Assembly (NCBI RefSeq): GCF_017744255.1
Contig: NZ_JAGHQP010000001.1
Span: 372,001 to 436,000 of the forward strand
Reading direction: 5' to 3'
Length of the DNA: 64,000 bases
Source: Brevundimonas sp. A19_0
Lineage (GTDB): Bacteria > Pseudomonadota > Alphaproteobacteria > Caulobacterales > Caulobacteraceae
Both the position numbers and the translations under genes were made by a program. Positions within the stretch are counted from its first letter, which is position 1. The number at the start of each line of letters is the position of its first letter. A model generated the notes under the pieces. The model did not search any database, was not told the DNA's origin, and saw only the letters and a list, made by a program, of their open reading frames with translations. This document shows positions 1 through 8,001 of this stretch, piece by piece.

Positions 1-253
1 GCGGGAACTGGATCTGCCCTTCCGGCGGGCGCACCATGTGACGGGCGCGGCGGTCAAACGGGCCGAGGCGCTGGGCGTGGACCTGGCGCAACTGCCGCTC
101 GACGAACTGACGGCAATCGAGCCCGGAATCACCTCCGAGGTTTACAAGGTGCTGTCGCCTGAGGCTTCCTGTGACAGTCGTCAGAGCTTTGGCGGCACGG
201 CGCCGGAACAGGTCCGCGCGCGCATCGCCGAATGGAAGACACGCCTGTCATGA
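1..253 (+). CDS. argH: Argininosuccinate lyase, C-terminal fragment
   Basis: This is the last ~83 codons of argininosuccinate lyase, the final arginine-biosynthesis enzyme, which splits argininosuccinate into arginine and fumarate in the cytosol. The frame opens before the window, so only the C-terminal domain is visible. It carries the family's LPFRxAHHVTG segment near the left edge and the closing DSRxSxGGTAPxxV block. The TGA stop at 251-253 overlaps the ATG of the next lipoprotein gene, suggesting translational coupling. The argH, small lipoprotein, lysA order is common in proteobacteria and supports the call. Confidence 0.93.
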   Translation, partial: RELDLPFRRAHHVTGAAVKRAEALGVDLAQLPLDELTAIEPGITSEVYKVLSPEASCDSRQSFGGTAPEQVRARIAEWKTRLS

Positions 254-492
254 CCCTTTCGAAACGCATTGCCGCCGTGGGCCTTTCCGGACTGATGCTG
301 GCGGGCGTGGCCGCCTGTGGCCGCATGGCCGACCTGGAGGCTCCGCCCGAGCGCCGGACCGAGCGCAGCATGCGCAGTGCCCAGGCCCCCGATCTGGAGG
401 AACCGGCGACGGTCAACCGGTCCTCGACCCAGCAGCCGATCGACGGCGGCCCCAGCAATCCCTATTCGGGCGGCGGCAGCCCGCTTTCCTGA
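250..492 (+). CDS. lptM: Small lipoprotein, LptM/YifL-like
   Basis: An 80-residue predicted lipoprotein. The hydrophobic signal ends in VAAC with Cys23 as the lipidation site, followed by the CGRxxxLExPP pattern typical of the LPAM_2/LptM family. In enterobacteria LptM assists maturation of the LptDE lipopolysaccharide translocon; that role here is inference. The ATG at 250 is preferred over an in-frame start at 232 because it begins a clean signal peptide and overlaps the argH stop. The rest is polar, proline/serine-rich and low complexity. Its position between argH and lysA matches the usual context. Confidence 0.8.
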   Translation: MTLSKRIAAVGLSGLMLAGVAACGRMADLEAPPERRTERSMRSAQAPDLEEPATVNRSSTQQPIDGGPSNPYSGGGSPLS

Positions 493-527
493 CGACCGGA
501 AGGTCGCCCCCTCCTCCCCGAGACGAC

Positions 528-1808
528 GTGGACCATTTCCAGCACATCGACGGCGCCCTCCATGCCGAGGGCGTGCCGCTGGCCGACATTGCCGACACCG
601 TCGGCACGCCGGCCTATGTCTATTCGACCGCCACCCTGACGCGGCACTACCGGGTGCTGGCGGAGGCGCTTGACGCCCAGGCGCCGCTGGCCGGGCGGGC
701 GCTGATCGCCTTTGCGGTAAAGGCCAACAGCAATCTGTCCGTGCTCGCCACCCTCGGCCGGCTGGGCGCCGGGGCCGATACTGTGTCCGAAGGGGAAATC
801 CGCCGGGCGCTGGCGGCCGGCATCCCGGCGGACCGCATCATCTTCTCGGGCGTCGGCAAGACCGATGCGGAGCTGACCTTTGCCCTCCAGACCGGCGTGC
901 GCCAGATCAATGTCGAGTCCGGCCCCGAGCTGGACCGCCTCGAGCGTGTGGCCGAAGCCACCGGCATTCGTCCCGACATCGCCATTCGCGTGAACCCGGG
1001 CGTCGGTGCGGGCGGCCATGCCAAGATCACCACCGGCGGCGGGGGCGACAAGTTCGGCGTGCCGGTCGAGGAAGCGCTGGACCTCTATGCCCGTGCCGCA
1101 CGCGCCGGCCATGTGCGTCCGGTGGGGCTGGCCTGCCATATCGGCAGCCAGATCCTGGACCTCGGCCCGCTCAGGGACGCCTTTGCCGTGCTGGCCGACA
1201 TGACCCGCCGCCTGCGGGCCGATGGTCATACGGTGCGGGTTCTAGACCTCGGCGGCGGTCTGGGCGTGCCCTATGAGCCGGGCCTGACCCCACCCGATCC
1301 GGCCACCTATGCGGCCATGGTCGGTGAGGCCATGGCGGGGCTGGACGTCGACACCCTGTTCGAGCCCGGGCGCCTGCTGGTCGCCAATGCCGGCGTGCTG
1401 CTGGCGCGCGTCATCCATGTGAATGTCCGGCCCGACGGGCGACGCTTCCTGGTACTGGACGCGGCGATGAATGACCTGATGCGCCCGGCCCTCTACGACG
1501 CCTTCCACCCGCTGGTGCCGGTCCGCGACGCGGCCGGGGTCAAAGGGCCCTATGACGTCGTGGGACCCGTGTGCGAGACCGGGGACACCTTCGCCCGCGC
1601 GCGCACCCTGCCGGAGCTGTTGGCCGGGGATCTGGTCGTGTTCAAGGGCGCGGGGGCCTATGGCGCGTCGATGGCCAGCGAATACAACAGCCGGCCGCTG
1701 GTGCCCGAGGTGCTGGTGAGCGGCGACCGCTTCGCCGTCGTCCGGCCTCGCCCCGACTATGACACCCTGCTGGGACGCGAATCCCGGGCGCCCTGGCTGG
1801 CCGACTGA
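528..1808 (+). CDS. lysA: Diaminopimelate decarboxylase
   Basis: A 426-residue PLP enzyme that decarboxylates meso-diaminopimelate to L-lysine, the last step of lysine synthesis. The PLP lysine sits in the FAVKAN motif (Lys65). Other family marks are the HIGSQ strand, the GGGLGVPY glycine-rich phosphate loop, EPGR, and CETGD supplying the active-site cysteine. The GTG at 528 gives the normal family length. The open frame runs 119 codons further upstream, but that stretch overlaps the lipoprotein gene and looks non-coding. The gene lies 35 bp after the lipoprotein and is probably co-transcribed with argH. It converges with hpt, with 4 bp between stops. Confidence 0.95.
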   Translation: MDHFQHIDGALHAEGVPLADIADTVGTPAYVYSTATLTRHYRVLAEALDAQAPLAGRALIAFAVKANSNLSVLATLGRLGAGADTVSEGEIRRALAAGIPADRIIFSGVGKTDAELTFALQTGVRQINVESGPELDRLERVAEATGIRPDIAIRVNPGVGAGGHAKITTGGGGDKFGVPVEEALDLYARAARAGHVRPVGLACHIGSQILDLGPLRDAFAVLADMTRRLRADGHTVRVLDLGGGLGVPYEPGLTPPDPATYAAMVGEAMAGLDVDTLFEPGRLLVANAGVLLARVIHVNVRPDGRRFLVLDAAMNDLMRPALYDAFHPLVPVRDAAGVKGPYDVVGPVCETGDTFARARTLPELLAGDLVVFKGAGAYGASMASEYNSRPLVPEVLVSGDRFAVVRPRPDYDTLLGRESRAPWLAD

Positions 1809-1812
1809 CGGC

Positions 1813-2355
1813 TCAGTCCAGCGCGCAGATGTCCGGCAGGCCGCGCCAGGCCCCGCCGTGGTCCAGACCGTAGCCGACGAGGAAGCGGTTCGGGGCGTCC
1901 CAGCCGACAAAGTCGGGCTCGGGCGCGCGCGGCAGGGGCCAGGGCTTGCGCGCAAACACACTGGTCAGCACCTCGGCGGCACCGGCATCGCGTACCAGCC
2001 GGACCGACTCGGCCAGCGACAGGCCGGTGTCGAAGACATCGTCGAGGATCAGCACCTTGCGGCCCTCGACCGACCGTTGCAGGGGCGCCCGGACCTCGAT
2101 CCGGCCCTTGCTCTCCGTGCCGTCGCCATAGGAGGCCAGCCACAGGGCATCGAAGCGCAGATGACGTCCCTGACGGGCCAGCGCCCGGGTCAGGTCGGCC
2201 GCGAACCACAGGCCGCCGGTCAACAGCACCACGGCGACGGTCTCGTCATCGACATGCGGGGCGATGCGGGCGGCCAGGTCCTCGACCACGGCGGCCACTC
2301 CGGCCTGGTCAAGCAGGACGGACGGGGCGGGGCGGTCGGTGACAGGATCGGCCAT
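1813..2355 (-). CDS. hpt: Hypoxanthine phosphoribosyltransferase
   Basis: A 180-residue type I phosphoribosyltransferase that salvages hypoxanthine (and probably guanine) to nucleotides using PRPP. The PRPP-binding loop VLILDDVFDTGLSL is intact, with the two acidic residues that hold the ribose. Earlier, the VVLLTGGLWFAADL segment supplies the pyrophosphate-binding loop, and the C-terminal FLVGYGLDHGGAWRGLPDIC block is typical of bacterial HPRT. The ATG at 2353-2355 is chosen because the 44-codon upstream extension is arginine/proline-rich shadow sequence. It follows the DUF3426 gene by 16 bp on the same strand, so the two may share a transcript. Confidence 0.92.
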   Translation of the reverse strand: MADPVTDRPAPSVLLDQAGVAAVVEDLAARIAPHVDDETVAVVLLTGGLWFAADLTRALARQGRHLRFDALWLASYGDGTESKGRIEVRAPLQRSVEGRKVLILDDVFDTGLSLAESVRLVRDAGAAEVLTSVFARKPWPLPRAPEPDFVGWDAPNRFLVGYGLDHGGAWRGLPDICALD

Positions 2356-2371
2356 GACGGGCCGATAGCGC

Positions 2372-3319
2372 CTAATGGGCCGGGCTGTCGAGCGGTACGG
2401 CGGCGGCGGGCGCCAGTTCCGCCGGTGTGTCGGACGACAAGGCCCGGACGGGGCGCAGGCCGGGAGGCTCGGCCGGCACCGCGTCATGGCTCATGGCGGC
2501 AGGTTCGATCGCGGCGTGATCCTCGGCCGGGGCGTGAGTGTCATGCTCCTCGGCCGGCGGGTGCGCAGCCGGCGCCTTGCGGGCCGGGCGCTCGACCGGG
2601 ATCTGCGGCGGGGCGTCGAGCACGAAGTCGACCCCGACGCCGGTGGCACGCCCCCCCGGGTCGGACAGGACGATGGCAAAGCCCGAGACCTTGCCCGGCA
2701 GAACCGGCGCGGCATCGGGGTGGACGATGGCATGGGCGATCTCGGCGCCGTGGTCGTCCAGCAGGGCGACACGCACGGGCGGGGCCACGATCTCGCGGTC
2801 GCGGATATTGCGGAGCGCGCCCGAGACCACGACCTTGTCGGGCGTTTCGGGCAGGGCGCGGGCGCCGACGGCCTCGAACTCGAGGCCGGTGACATTCACA
2901 GGCATGCCGACGGCGGCATAGGCGACCGCGGTGCGCGGCAGCATGTCCACCACCTCGACCCGGAACAGCCACGCCCCGGCCAGCAGGCCGAGGAAGATGC
3001 TGGCGACACCAGCCCAGGCGGCGCCATGCAGGGCCGCGCGCCGGGTACGCCGGGCGGTCTCGGCCCGGGCACGATAGGCCTTGGGCAGTTCGGGGGCCGG
3101 GGTCTCGGCCAGGCTTTCAGGGGCGGACGCGGTGGCGGGCTCGGCTGCGACGGCGGCCGGTGTCGTCGGAACGGCCTCGGCCTTCAATTCCAGCGGCTCC
3201 TCGGCCGTGGCGTGCCAGCTGTGGGCACAGGACTGGCAGCGCACGGTCCGGCCGCGCGGGCCAAAGGCGTCATCGGGAACGAAATAGCTGGTGGCGCAGG
3301 CGGGGCAGGTCAGTATCAT
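2372..3319 (-). CDS. Zinc-ribbon, DUF3426 membrane protein
   Basis: A 315-residue protein with an N-terminal MJ0042-type zinc ribbon (CPAC at 5-8 and CQSC at 28-31), an alanine/proline-rich linker, one membrane segment near residues 110-130, and a C-terminal DUF3426 domain that resembles a periplasmic Ig-like fold. The last ~70 residues are His/Pro/Glu/Ala-rich low complexity. The biochemical role of this family is unknown. A cytosolic metal knuckle joined to an extracytoplasmic domain suggests sensing or scaffolding. It is divergent from ftsE with only 21 bp between start codons, a neighbourhood often seen in alphaproteobacteria. Confidence 0.82.
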   Translation of the reverse strand: MILTCPACATSYFVPDDAFGPRGRTVRCQSCAHSWHATAEEPLELKAEAVPTTPAAVAAEPATASAPESLAETPAPELPKAYRARAETARRTRRAALHGAAWAGVASIFLGLLAGAWLFRVEVVDMLPRTAVAYAAVGMPVNVTGLEFEAVGARALPETPDKVVVSGALRNIRDREIVAPPVRVALLDDHGAEIAHAIVHPDAAPVLPGKVSGFAIVLSDPGGRATGVGVDFVLDAPPQIPVERPARKAPAAHPPAEEHDTHAPAEDHAAIEPAAMSHDAVPAEPPGLRPVRALSSDTPAELAPAAAVPLDSPAH

Positions 3320-3340
3320 GGGCGACGACGCAGGACGCGC

Positions 3341-4153
3341 ATGCCCCTGCCCTCCCGGAACGAACCCTCGTCCCGCCGGCCCTTCAGGTTTCCCAGTCCC
3401 GTTTTCGATGTGACCCGCACGATCGCCGCCTCTGACCTGTCCGGCCGGACCGCTGCCCCCGCCCGGTCCGACCAATGGCCGGTGCGCCTGAAGGGGGTGA
3501 CGTTCGGCCATGCCGGACACCCCGACCTCTTGCGGGGTATCGATCTCACTGTGACGGGGGGCTCTTTCAACTTCCTTACCGGGCGGTCGGGGGCGGGCAA
3601 GACACTGCTGTTGATGGTGGTCGCCGGACTGGTCCGGCCCGATGCCGGACAGGCGCAGCTGTTCGGCAGCGATCCCGAGCGATTGCCGCGGAGCGAGGCC
3701 CGGGCCCTGCGCCGCCGGATCGGGCTGATCGCCCAGGATGATCCGCTGGTCGGCCATCTCAGCGTGGCCGACAATCTGGCCGTCACCCTGAGGGTCACGG
3801 GCCAGTCGCCGGACGGGCGCGAGGCGGACCTTGAGGCCATGCTGGCGTTCGTCGGACTGACGAGCGAAGCCGGGCGCCGGGCAGACACATTGTCGCGCGC
3901 CGAGCGGCGTCTGGTGGCGCTGGCCCGGGCCATGATGACGGGGCCGGACCTGATTCTGGCCGATGAGCCGCTGGCCGGGCTGGATGCCGCGTCGGCGAAG
4001 CGCATGCTGGGCCTGCTGCGGACCCTGAACCGACAGGGGACCACCGTCATCCTGACCCGCGACGGGGACGGCCCGGGCAGCGAGGCGCGCAAGGGGGATC
4101 GGCGCCTGCATCTCGAGGCCGGGCGTCTGACCGGTGGCGAGGGCGCATCATGA
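3341..4153 (+). CDS. ftsE: Cell-division ABC ATPase FtsE, divergent
   Basis: A 270-residue ABC ATPase. With FtsX it would activate septal peptidoglycan hydrolases at the division site. Walker A GRSGAGKT is at 81-88, the Q-loop glutamine at 132, and Walker B LILADE at 204-209. Two normally invariant elements differ: the LSGGE signature reads LSRAE (184-188), and the switch histidine after the last strand is replaced by Arg240 (LTRD instead of ATHD). The first ~45 residues are an unusual polar extension, so a GTG at 3410 is an alternative start. FtsE is identified mainly by the overlapping ftsX. Reduced or altered ATP hydrolysis is inference. Confidence 0.85.
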   Translation: MPLPSRNEPSSRRPFRFPSPVFDVTRTIAASDLSGRTAAPARSDQWPVRLKGVTFGHAGHPDLLRGIDLTVTGGSFNFLTGRSGAGKTLLLMVVAGLVRPDAGQAQLFGSDPERLPRSEARALRRRIGLIAQDDPLVGHLSVADNLAVTLRVTGQSPDGREADLEAMLAFVGLTSEAGRRADTLSRAERRLVALARAMMTGPDLILADEPLAGLDAASAKRMLGLLRTLNRQGTTVILTRDGDGPGSEARKGDRRLHLEAGRLTGGEGAS

Positions 4154-5040
4154 AGCGGCCGGCCCTGTTGAGCGGACCGGATCTGTGGCCGGACGGGGGC
4201 ACCACCCGCCGGCTGGGTCTGGTGGTGCTGACCGTGCTCGGCCTGCTGAGCGCGCTGCTGATTCTGGCCCATGTCGGGGCCAGCCGGGCGGCGGGCGACT
4301 GGGCCAGCGCGGTGACGCACGAGGCCACGGCCCTGATCCGTCCGCGCGCCGACGAGACCGGCGCGACCGCGGCGGCGCGGGGTGCCGAAGCCCTCTCGGG
4401 CGTGCGGGGCGTGGAGGAAGCCGTGGCCCTTGACCGGTCCGAGGCCGAGGCCCTGCTGAGGCCCTGGCTGGGCGAAGCCGATCTGGCGACCCTGCCCCTG
4501 CCGCAACTGGTACGGCTGCGCCTCGACCCGCGCGAACCCGCCAGCGCCATCAGCCTGAACCGGGCGCTGGCCGAGGCGGGAGTGGACGGCACCGTCGACG
4601 ACCACAGCCTGTGGCGGAACAGTTTCACGGCCGCGGCCCGGACCCTGCGCATCCTGACGGCGCTGGCCGCCGGGATCGCCGTCCTGCTGACGGCCACGGC
4701 AGGCGTGCTGATCGCCCGGCAGGCCGTCGAGAGCCGGGCAGAGACCTTGCGGGCCCTGCGTCTGGCGGGGGCCGATGACGCCGCCTTGACCACCCTTGCC
4801 CAGTGGCATCTGGGGCGCGACGCCGCGCTGGCGGGAGCCGCCGCGACCCTGATGGCCCTGCTGGCCGGACTGGCGCTGGCCCTGTTTCCGCCCGGCGGGA
4901 CGATCGGGCAGGTGTTCCCCCTGCTGATCGAGGATCTGGCGCTGGTCCTGCCCGTGCCCGTGGCCATGGCGACACTGGCTGTCGTGGCCGGGCGCCTGTC
5001 GGTCCGGCTCTGGCTTGGCAGGGCGCGGGGCGGTCGCTAG
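4150..5040 (+). CDS. ftsX: Cell-division permease FtsX
   Basis: A 296-residue FtsX-type membrane protein and partner of FtsE. It has one membrane segment near residues 24-45, a periplasmic domain (about 50-160), and three further segments near 168-190, 225-245 and 258-285. The cytoplasmic stretch RAETLRALRLAGADD between segments 2 and 3 is the conserved FtsX region that contacts the ATPase. The ATG at 4150 overlaps the ftsE stop (ATGA), showing tight coupling. The protein would transmit ATPase cycles to periplasmic cell-wall hydrolase activators. Length and topology are normal, in contrast to the unusual FtsE motifs. Confidence 0.9.
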   Translation: MKRPALLSGPDLWPDGGTTRRLGLVVLTVLGLLSALLILAHVGASRAAGDWASAVTHEATALIRPRADETGATAAARGAEALSGVRGVEEAVALDRSEAEALLRPWLGEADLATLPLPQLVRLRLDPREPASAISLNRALAEAGVDGTVDDHSLWRNSFTAAARTLRILTALAAGIAVLLTATAGVLIARQAVESRAETLRALRLAGADDAALTTLAQWHLGRDAALAGAAATLMALLAGLALALFPPGGTIGQVFPLLIEDLALVLPVPVAMATLAVVAGRLSVRLWLGRARGGR

Positions 5041-5049
5041 TTAAGCATC

Positions 5050-5691
5050 ATGCGGTATCTGGCCCTCCTCGCCATTCTCGCGCTTGTGTGGCTGGTCGGC
5101 CTGTTTGCCTTTGCCGACCGGGTGCGGAGCTATACCCCGACCCGGGACCCCGCCCCCGCCGACGCCATCGTCGCCCTGACCGGGCCGTCGTCGGAGCGGG
5201 TCGATGCCGCCATCCGCCTGCTGGAGAACGGCAAGGGCGACCGGCTGCTGATCTCGGGCGTCAACCGGCAGGTGCAGAAGTCCGAGCTGAAGGCGGTGAC
5301 CCCCGGCTCGACCCGGCTGTTCGCCTGCTGCGTCGATCTGGGGTTCGAGGCCGAGAACACCATGGGCAACGGCCAGGAGATCGGCCGATGGGCGCGGTCG
5401 CACGGCTATGACAGCCTGATCGTGGTGACCTCGGACTATCACATGCCGCGCAGCCTGATGGAGATCCGCAGCGCCCTGCCGGGGGTCGAGCTGACCCCCT
5501 ATGCCGTCAAGACGCCCGAGCTGGACGACCGCGGCTGGTGGCGGGCGGCGGTGACGGCCCGGCGCATGACGCTGGAATACATGAAGTATCTGACGGTCAT
5601 GGTGCGCGAGGGCGTGCGGCGCATCAGCGGTGACCGCTCGGCCGATGCCGTGCAGGGCGTGGCCGAGGAAGCCGCGAAGAAGGCCCGCTAG
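5050..5691 (+). CDS. YdcF-like DUF218 membrane protein
   Basis: A 213-residue protein with one N-terminal membrane anchor (about residues 3-22) and a DUF218 domain. Visible family features are DAIVALTGPSSERVDAAIRLLENGKGDRLLISG split over the first strand-helix unit, the acidic ENTMGNGQEIGRW helix, and the HMPRS motif after the TSDYHMPRS strand. Family members such as SanA and ElyC affect envelope integrity and lipid-carrier handling, but the reaction is not established. It starts 9 bp after ftsX and its stop directly abuts the plsC start, so ftsEX, this gene and plsC look like one envelope operon. Confidence 0.85.
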   Translation: MRYLALLAILALVWLVGLFAFADRVRSYTPTRDPAPADAIVALTGPSSERVDAAIRLLENGKGDRLLISGVNRQVQKSELKAVTPGSTRLFACCVDLGFEAENTMGNGQEIGRWARSHGYDSLIVVTSDYHMPRSLMEIRSALPGVELTPYAVKTPELDDRGWWRAAVTARRMTLEYMKYLTVMVREGVRRISGDRSADAVQGVAEEAAKKAR

Positions 5692-6396
5692 GTGACCACC
5701 GTCCGCTCCCTGCTGTTCGTCGCCTGGCTGTACCTGTCGATGGCGATCTTCGCCCTCCTGCTGTCGCCGGTGCTGCTGTTCGGCTCGGGGGCGTCGATGG
5801 GGGTGATCAAGGGCTGGGCCCGGTTCGTGCTGTTCGGCCTGCGTGCCCTGTGCGGGGTCGGGGTCGAGGTGCGGGGCCTGGAGCACCGGCCCGACGGTCC
5901 CGCCCTGATCGCGGGCAAGCATCAGGGCATGCTGGACGTGATCGCCCCCTTCACCTTCCTGTCCAACCCCTGCTTCGTCATGAAGAAGGAGCTGATGGTC
6001 CTGCCCTTCTTCGGCTGGTTCGCGGCCCGGACCAACATGATCGCGGTGGACCGCTCGGCCCATGCGGCGGCGCTGAAGGGCATGGTCCGGCAGGCCCGCG
6101 AGCGCCGCGACGAAGGCCGGCAGGTGCTGATCTTCCCCGAAGGCACCCGCACCGCGCCCGGCGCGGCGCCGGACTACAAGCCCGGGATCGCCGCCCTGTA
6201 CCGCGACCTGGACTGCCCTTGCGTGCCCATGGCGACCAATGCGGGCCAGCACTGGCCGGCCCACGGGTTCCGCCGCACCCCCGGCACCGTGGTCTATGAG
6301 TTCTTGCCCCCCATCCCGCCCGGGCTGAAGCGGGCCGAGTTCATGACGCGGCTCGAGACCGAGCTGGAAGCCGCCTCCACCGCCCTGCTCAACTGA
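5692..6396 (+). CDS. plsC: 1-acyl-glycerol-3-phosphate acyltransferase
   Basis: A 234-residue PlsC-type acyltransferase that converts lysophosphatidic acid to phosphatidic acid at the inner membrane. The catalytic HX4D motif is His77-QGML-Asp82, and the substrate-binding FPEGTR motif is at 148-153. The N-terminus has a hydrophobic anchor over residues 6-30. Start is a GTG at 5692, immediately after the TAG of the DUF218 gene, so no intergenic base remains and expression is probably coupled. Alternative lysophospholipid substrates cannot be excluded because several paralogues exist in many alphaproteobacteria. Confidence 0.9.
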   Translation: MTTVRSLLFVAWLYLSMAIFALLLSPVLLFGSGASMGVIKGWARFVLFGLRALCGVGVEVRGLEHRPDGPALIAGKHQGMLDVIAPFTFLSNPCFVMKKELMVLPFFGWFAARTNMIAVDRSAHAAALKGMVRQARERRDEGRQVLIFPEGTRTAPGAAPDYKPGIAALYRDLDCPCVPMATNAGQHWPAHGFRRTPGTVVYEFLPPIPPGLKRAEFMTRLETELEAASTALLN

Positions 6397-6453
6397 ACCC
6401 TCCGGCCTGCGGGTTGTTGTCCCCCCGGGCGATGCCGCCTGCGGGAGAGCACG

Positions 6454-6939
6454 ATGAACTGGATGGACATGCTGTTTCAGGGCTGGAGCGGGCTGGCCCG
6501 CACGGCCGTGGTCGCGGTGCTGGCCTATGTCGGGCTGGTGCTGTTCCTCCGGATTTCGGGCAAGCGGACCCTGTCCAAGCTGAACGCCTTTGACCTGGTG
6601 GTCACGGTGGCGCTGGGGTCGATCCTGGCGACGACCCTGCTGAACAAGGACGTGGCCCTCGCCGAGGGGCTGGTCGCGCTGGCCAGCCTGATCGCCCTGC
6701 AGTTCCTCGTGACCTGGTCGTCGGTGCGCTTCCGCTGGCTGCGCGAGGGCGTGCGGTCCGAGCCGACAGTGCTGGTCCGCGACGGCCGGCCCCTGCCCGA
6801 GGTGCTGCGGCGCGAGCGCGTCACCGAGGACGAGGCCACCAGCGCCGTCCGCGACGCCGGCGGCCGGACCCTGGCCGAGGCCGAGGTGGTCATACTGGAA
6901 AGCGACGGCTCGCTGACGGCCATTCTGGCGCGCACCTAG
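6454..6939 (+). CDS. YetF-like DUF421 membrane protein
   Basis: A 161-residue protein of the DUF421/YetF family. Three membrane segments occupy about residues 14-32, 46-64 and 66-86, with the family signature RISGKRTLSKLNAFDLVVTV between the first two. A cytoplasmic YetF domain follows, with the RDGRPLPEVLRRERVTEDE segment. In Bacillus, relatives are linked to spore germination and envelope properties; in proteobacteria the role is unknown. A purine-rich GGGAGAG lies before the ATG. The TAG stop overlaps the TAG of the convergent yaiI gene within a shared CTAG at 6936-6939. Confidence 0.85.
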   Translation: MNWMDMLFQGWSGLARTAVVAVLAYVGLVLFLRISGKRTLSKLNAFDLVVTVALGSILATTLLNKDVALAEGLVALASLIALQFLVTWSSVRFRWLREGVRSEPTVLVRDGRPLPEVLRRERVTEDEATSAVRDAGGRTLAEAEVVILESDGSLTAILART

Positions 6940-7391
6940 CCCCCCGCCCGTTTGGCCACGACCACGGCCCGGTCCAGCGCCTGCAGGAAGTTGGAGCGGT
7001 CGCGCGCCGAGAACGGCGGCGGGCCCGAGGTCTCGACCCCCATGCCGCGCAGGTGCTCGCCGATCGAGCGCCCGGCCAGGGCCGAGCCGATCGAGTCAGG
7101 GGTGAAGGCCGTGCCGTTGGGCCGGAGCGCCTGGGCCCCGGCCTTGAGACAGCGGTCGGCCAGCGGAATGTCGGAGGTCACCACAATGTCGCCGGGCCCC
7201 GCCCGTTCGGCGATCCAGTCATCGGCGACATCGGGCCCGGCATCGACCACCACCTGCTCGATAAAGGGCGCGCGGCGCAGGTTGATCCAGCCGTTCGAGA
7301 CGACAAGGGCCTTGAACCCTACCCGCTCGGCCACGCGGAAACACTCCTCCTTCACGGGGCAGGCGTCGGCGTCGATGAAGAGGTGGTGCAT
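6936..7391 (-). CDS. yaiI: YaiI/YqxD family DUF188 protein
   Basis: A 151-residue protein of the UPF0178 family, a PIN-like fold. The N-terminal IDADACPVKEE motif with clustered acidic residues and the later VVTSDIPLADRCL segment are diagnostic, and NGTAFT with the terminal FSARDRSNFLQALDR are also typical. Family members are presumed nucleases from the fold and acidic residues, but no substrate is established. The ATG at 7389-7391 gives the normal family length. The open frame upstream runs through tandem 9-bp repeats and is unlikely to be translated. It converges on the YetF gene. Confidence 0.88.
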   Translation of the reverse strand: MHHLFIDADACPVKEECFRVAERVGFKALVVSNGWINLRRAPFIEQVVVDAGPDVADDWIAERAGPGDIVVTSDIPLADRCLKAGAQALRPNGTAFTPDSIGSALAGRSIGEHLRGMGVETSGPPPFSARDRSNFLQALDRAVVVAKRAGG

Positions 7392-7397
7392 GGGTTT

Positions 7398-7523
7398 GAG
7401 TGGTGAGTGGTGAGTGGCGAGAAAGACCGTCTGAATAGTCTGAATCGTCTGAAACGGGTCGGCGGGGGAGCGGGAATTCAGACCGTGAAAAATACCGTCT
7501 GAATCGTCTGAATGGTCTTGATG
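7398..7523. repeat. Clustered 9-bp GTCTGAATN tandem repeats
   Basis: Three tandem 9-bp units of GTCTGAATN lie at 7429-7455 and three more at 7497-7523. An inverted copy (ATTCAGAC) at 7476-7483 can pair with the second cluster. Beside them, three copies of a GAGTGGT-like heptamer occupy about 7398-7418. The array is in the leader region of yaiI (minus strand) and upstream of the DUF559 gene (plus strand). The units differ at one or two positions, so the array is slightly degenerate. Function is unknown; a repeat-binding site or slippage product are both possible. Confidence 0.75.
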
Positions 7524-7635
7524 GGTCCGGGTGGGGGCAGCGAGGTCCGGCAGCCTAACACGGCCGGAAGGTGTGCTGATAAGATTGGGGGGAGGCGTTG
7601 AGGAAGAGGCGCGGCATGAGCGGCGAGTTGCACGG

Positions 7636-7992
7636 ATGACCGCCGGGCGGCTGACCCCGCTCGGCCGGGCATTGCGCCAGCGCGGCGGCATGGCGGAGGC
7701 GCGAATCTGGGCACGGCTGCGGGGTGGGGCCATTGATGGATGGAAGGTCCGGCGCCAGCATCCGGTCGGGCCCTATGTGGTCGACTTTGCCTGCATCCCC
7801 CTGCGGCTGGTCATCGAGATCGACGGCGGGGTGCACGGGCGCGATGACGTCGTGCTGAACGATCACATCCGCCAGCAGGCCATCGAGGCGCTGGGCTGGA
7901 CCGTCGTGCGGTTCACCAACGATCAGGCGCTGGCCGAACCGGCGCGCATCGACGCGGCCATCCGGGAGCAGGCGAAGGCGCTGGGGCTGTAA
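7636..7992 (+). CDS. DUF559 endonuclease-like protein
   Basis: A 118-residue protein with a single DUF559 domain, a PD-(D/E)XK fold related to very-short-patch repair endonucleases. Visible features are the TPLGRALRQR helix, the LRGGAIDGWKVRRQHPVGPYVVDF run spread over strand 1, and the catalytic-type VVDFAC-x7-VIEIDGGVH segment with Asp, Glu and His. The C-terminal LGWTVVRFTNDQAL block is also typical. The ATG at 7636 matches the usual family N-terminus better than an upstream in-frame GTG at 7531. Such small nucleases are often mobile and their substrates are unknown. It sits between two repeat regions. Confidence 0.82.
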   Translation: MTAGRLTPLGRALRQRGGMAEARIWARLRGGAIDGWKVRRQHPVGPYVVDFACIPLRLVIEIDGGVHGRDDVVLNDHIRQQAIEALGWTVVRFTNDQALAEPARIDAAIREQAKALGL

Positions 7993-8001
7993 ACTCCTGA
8001 T

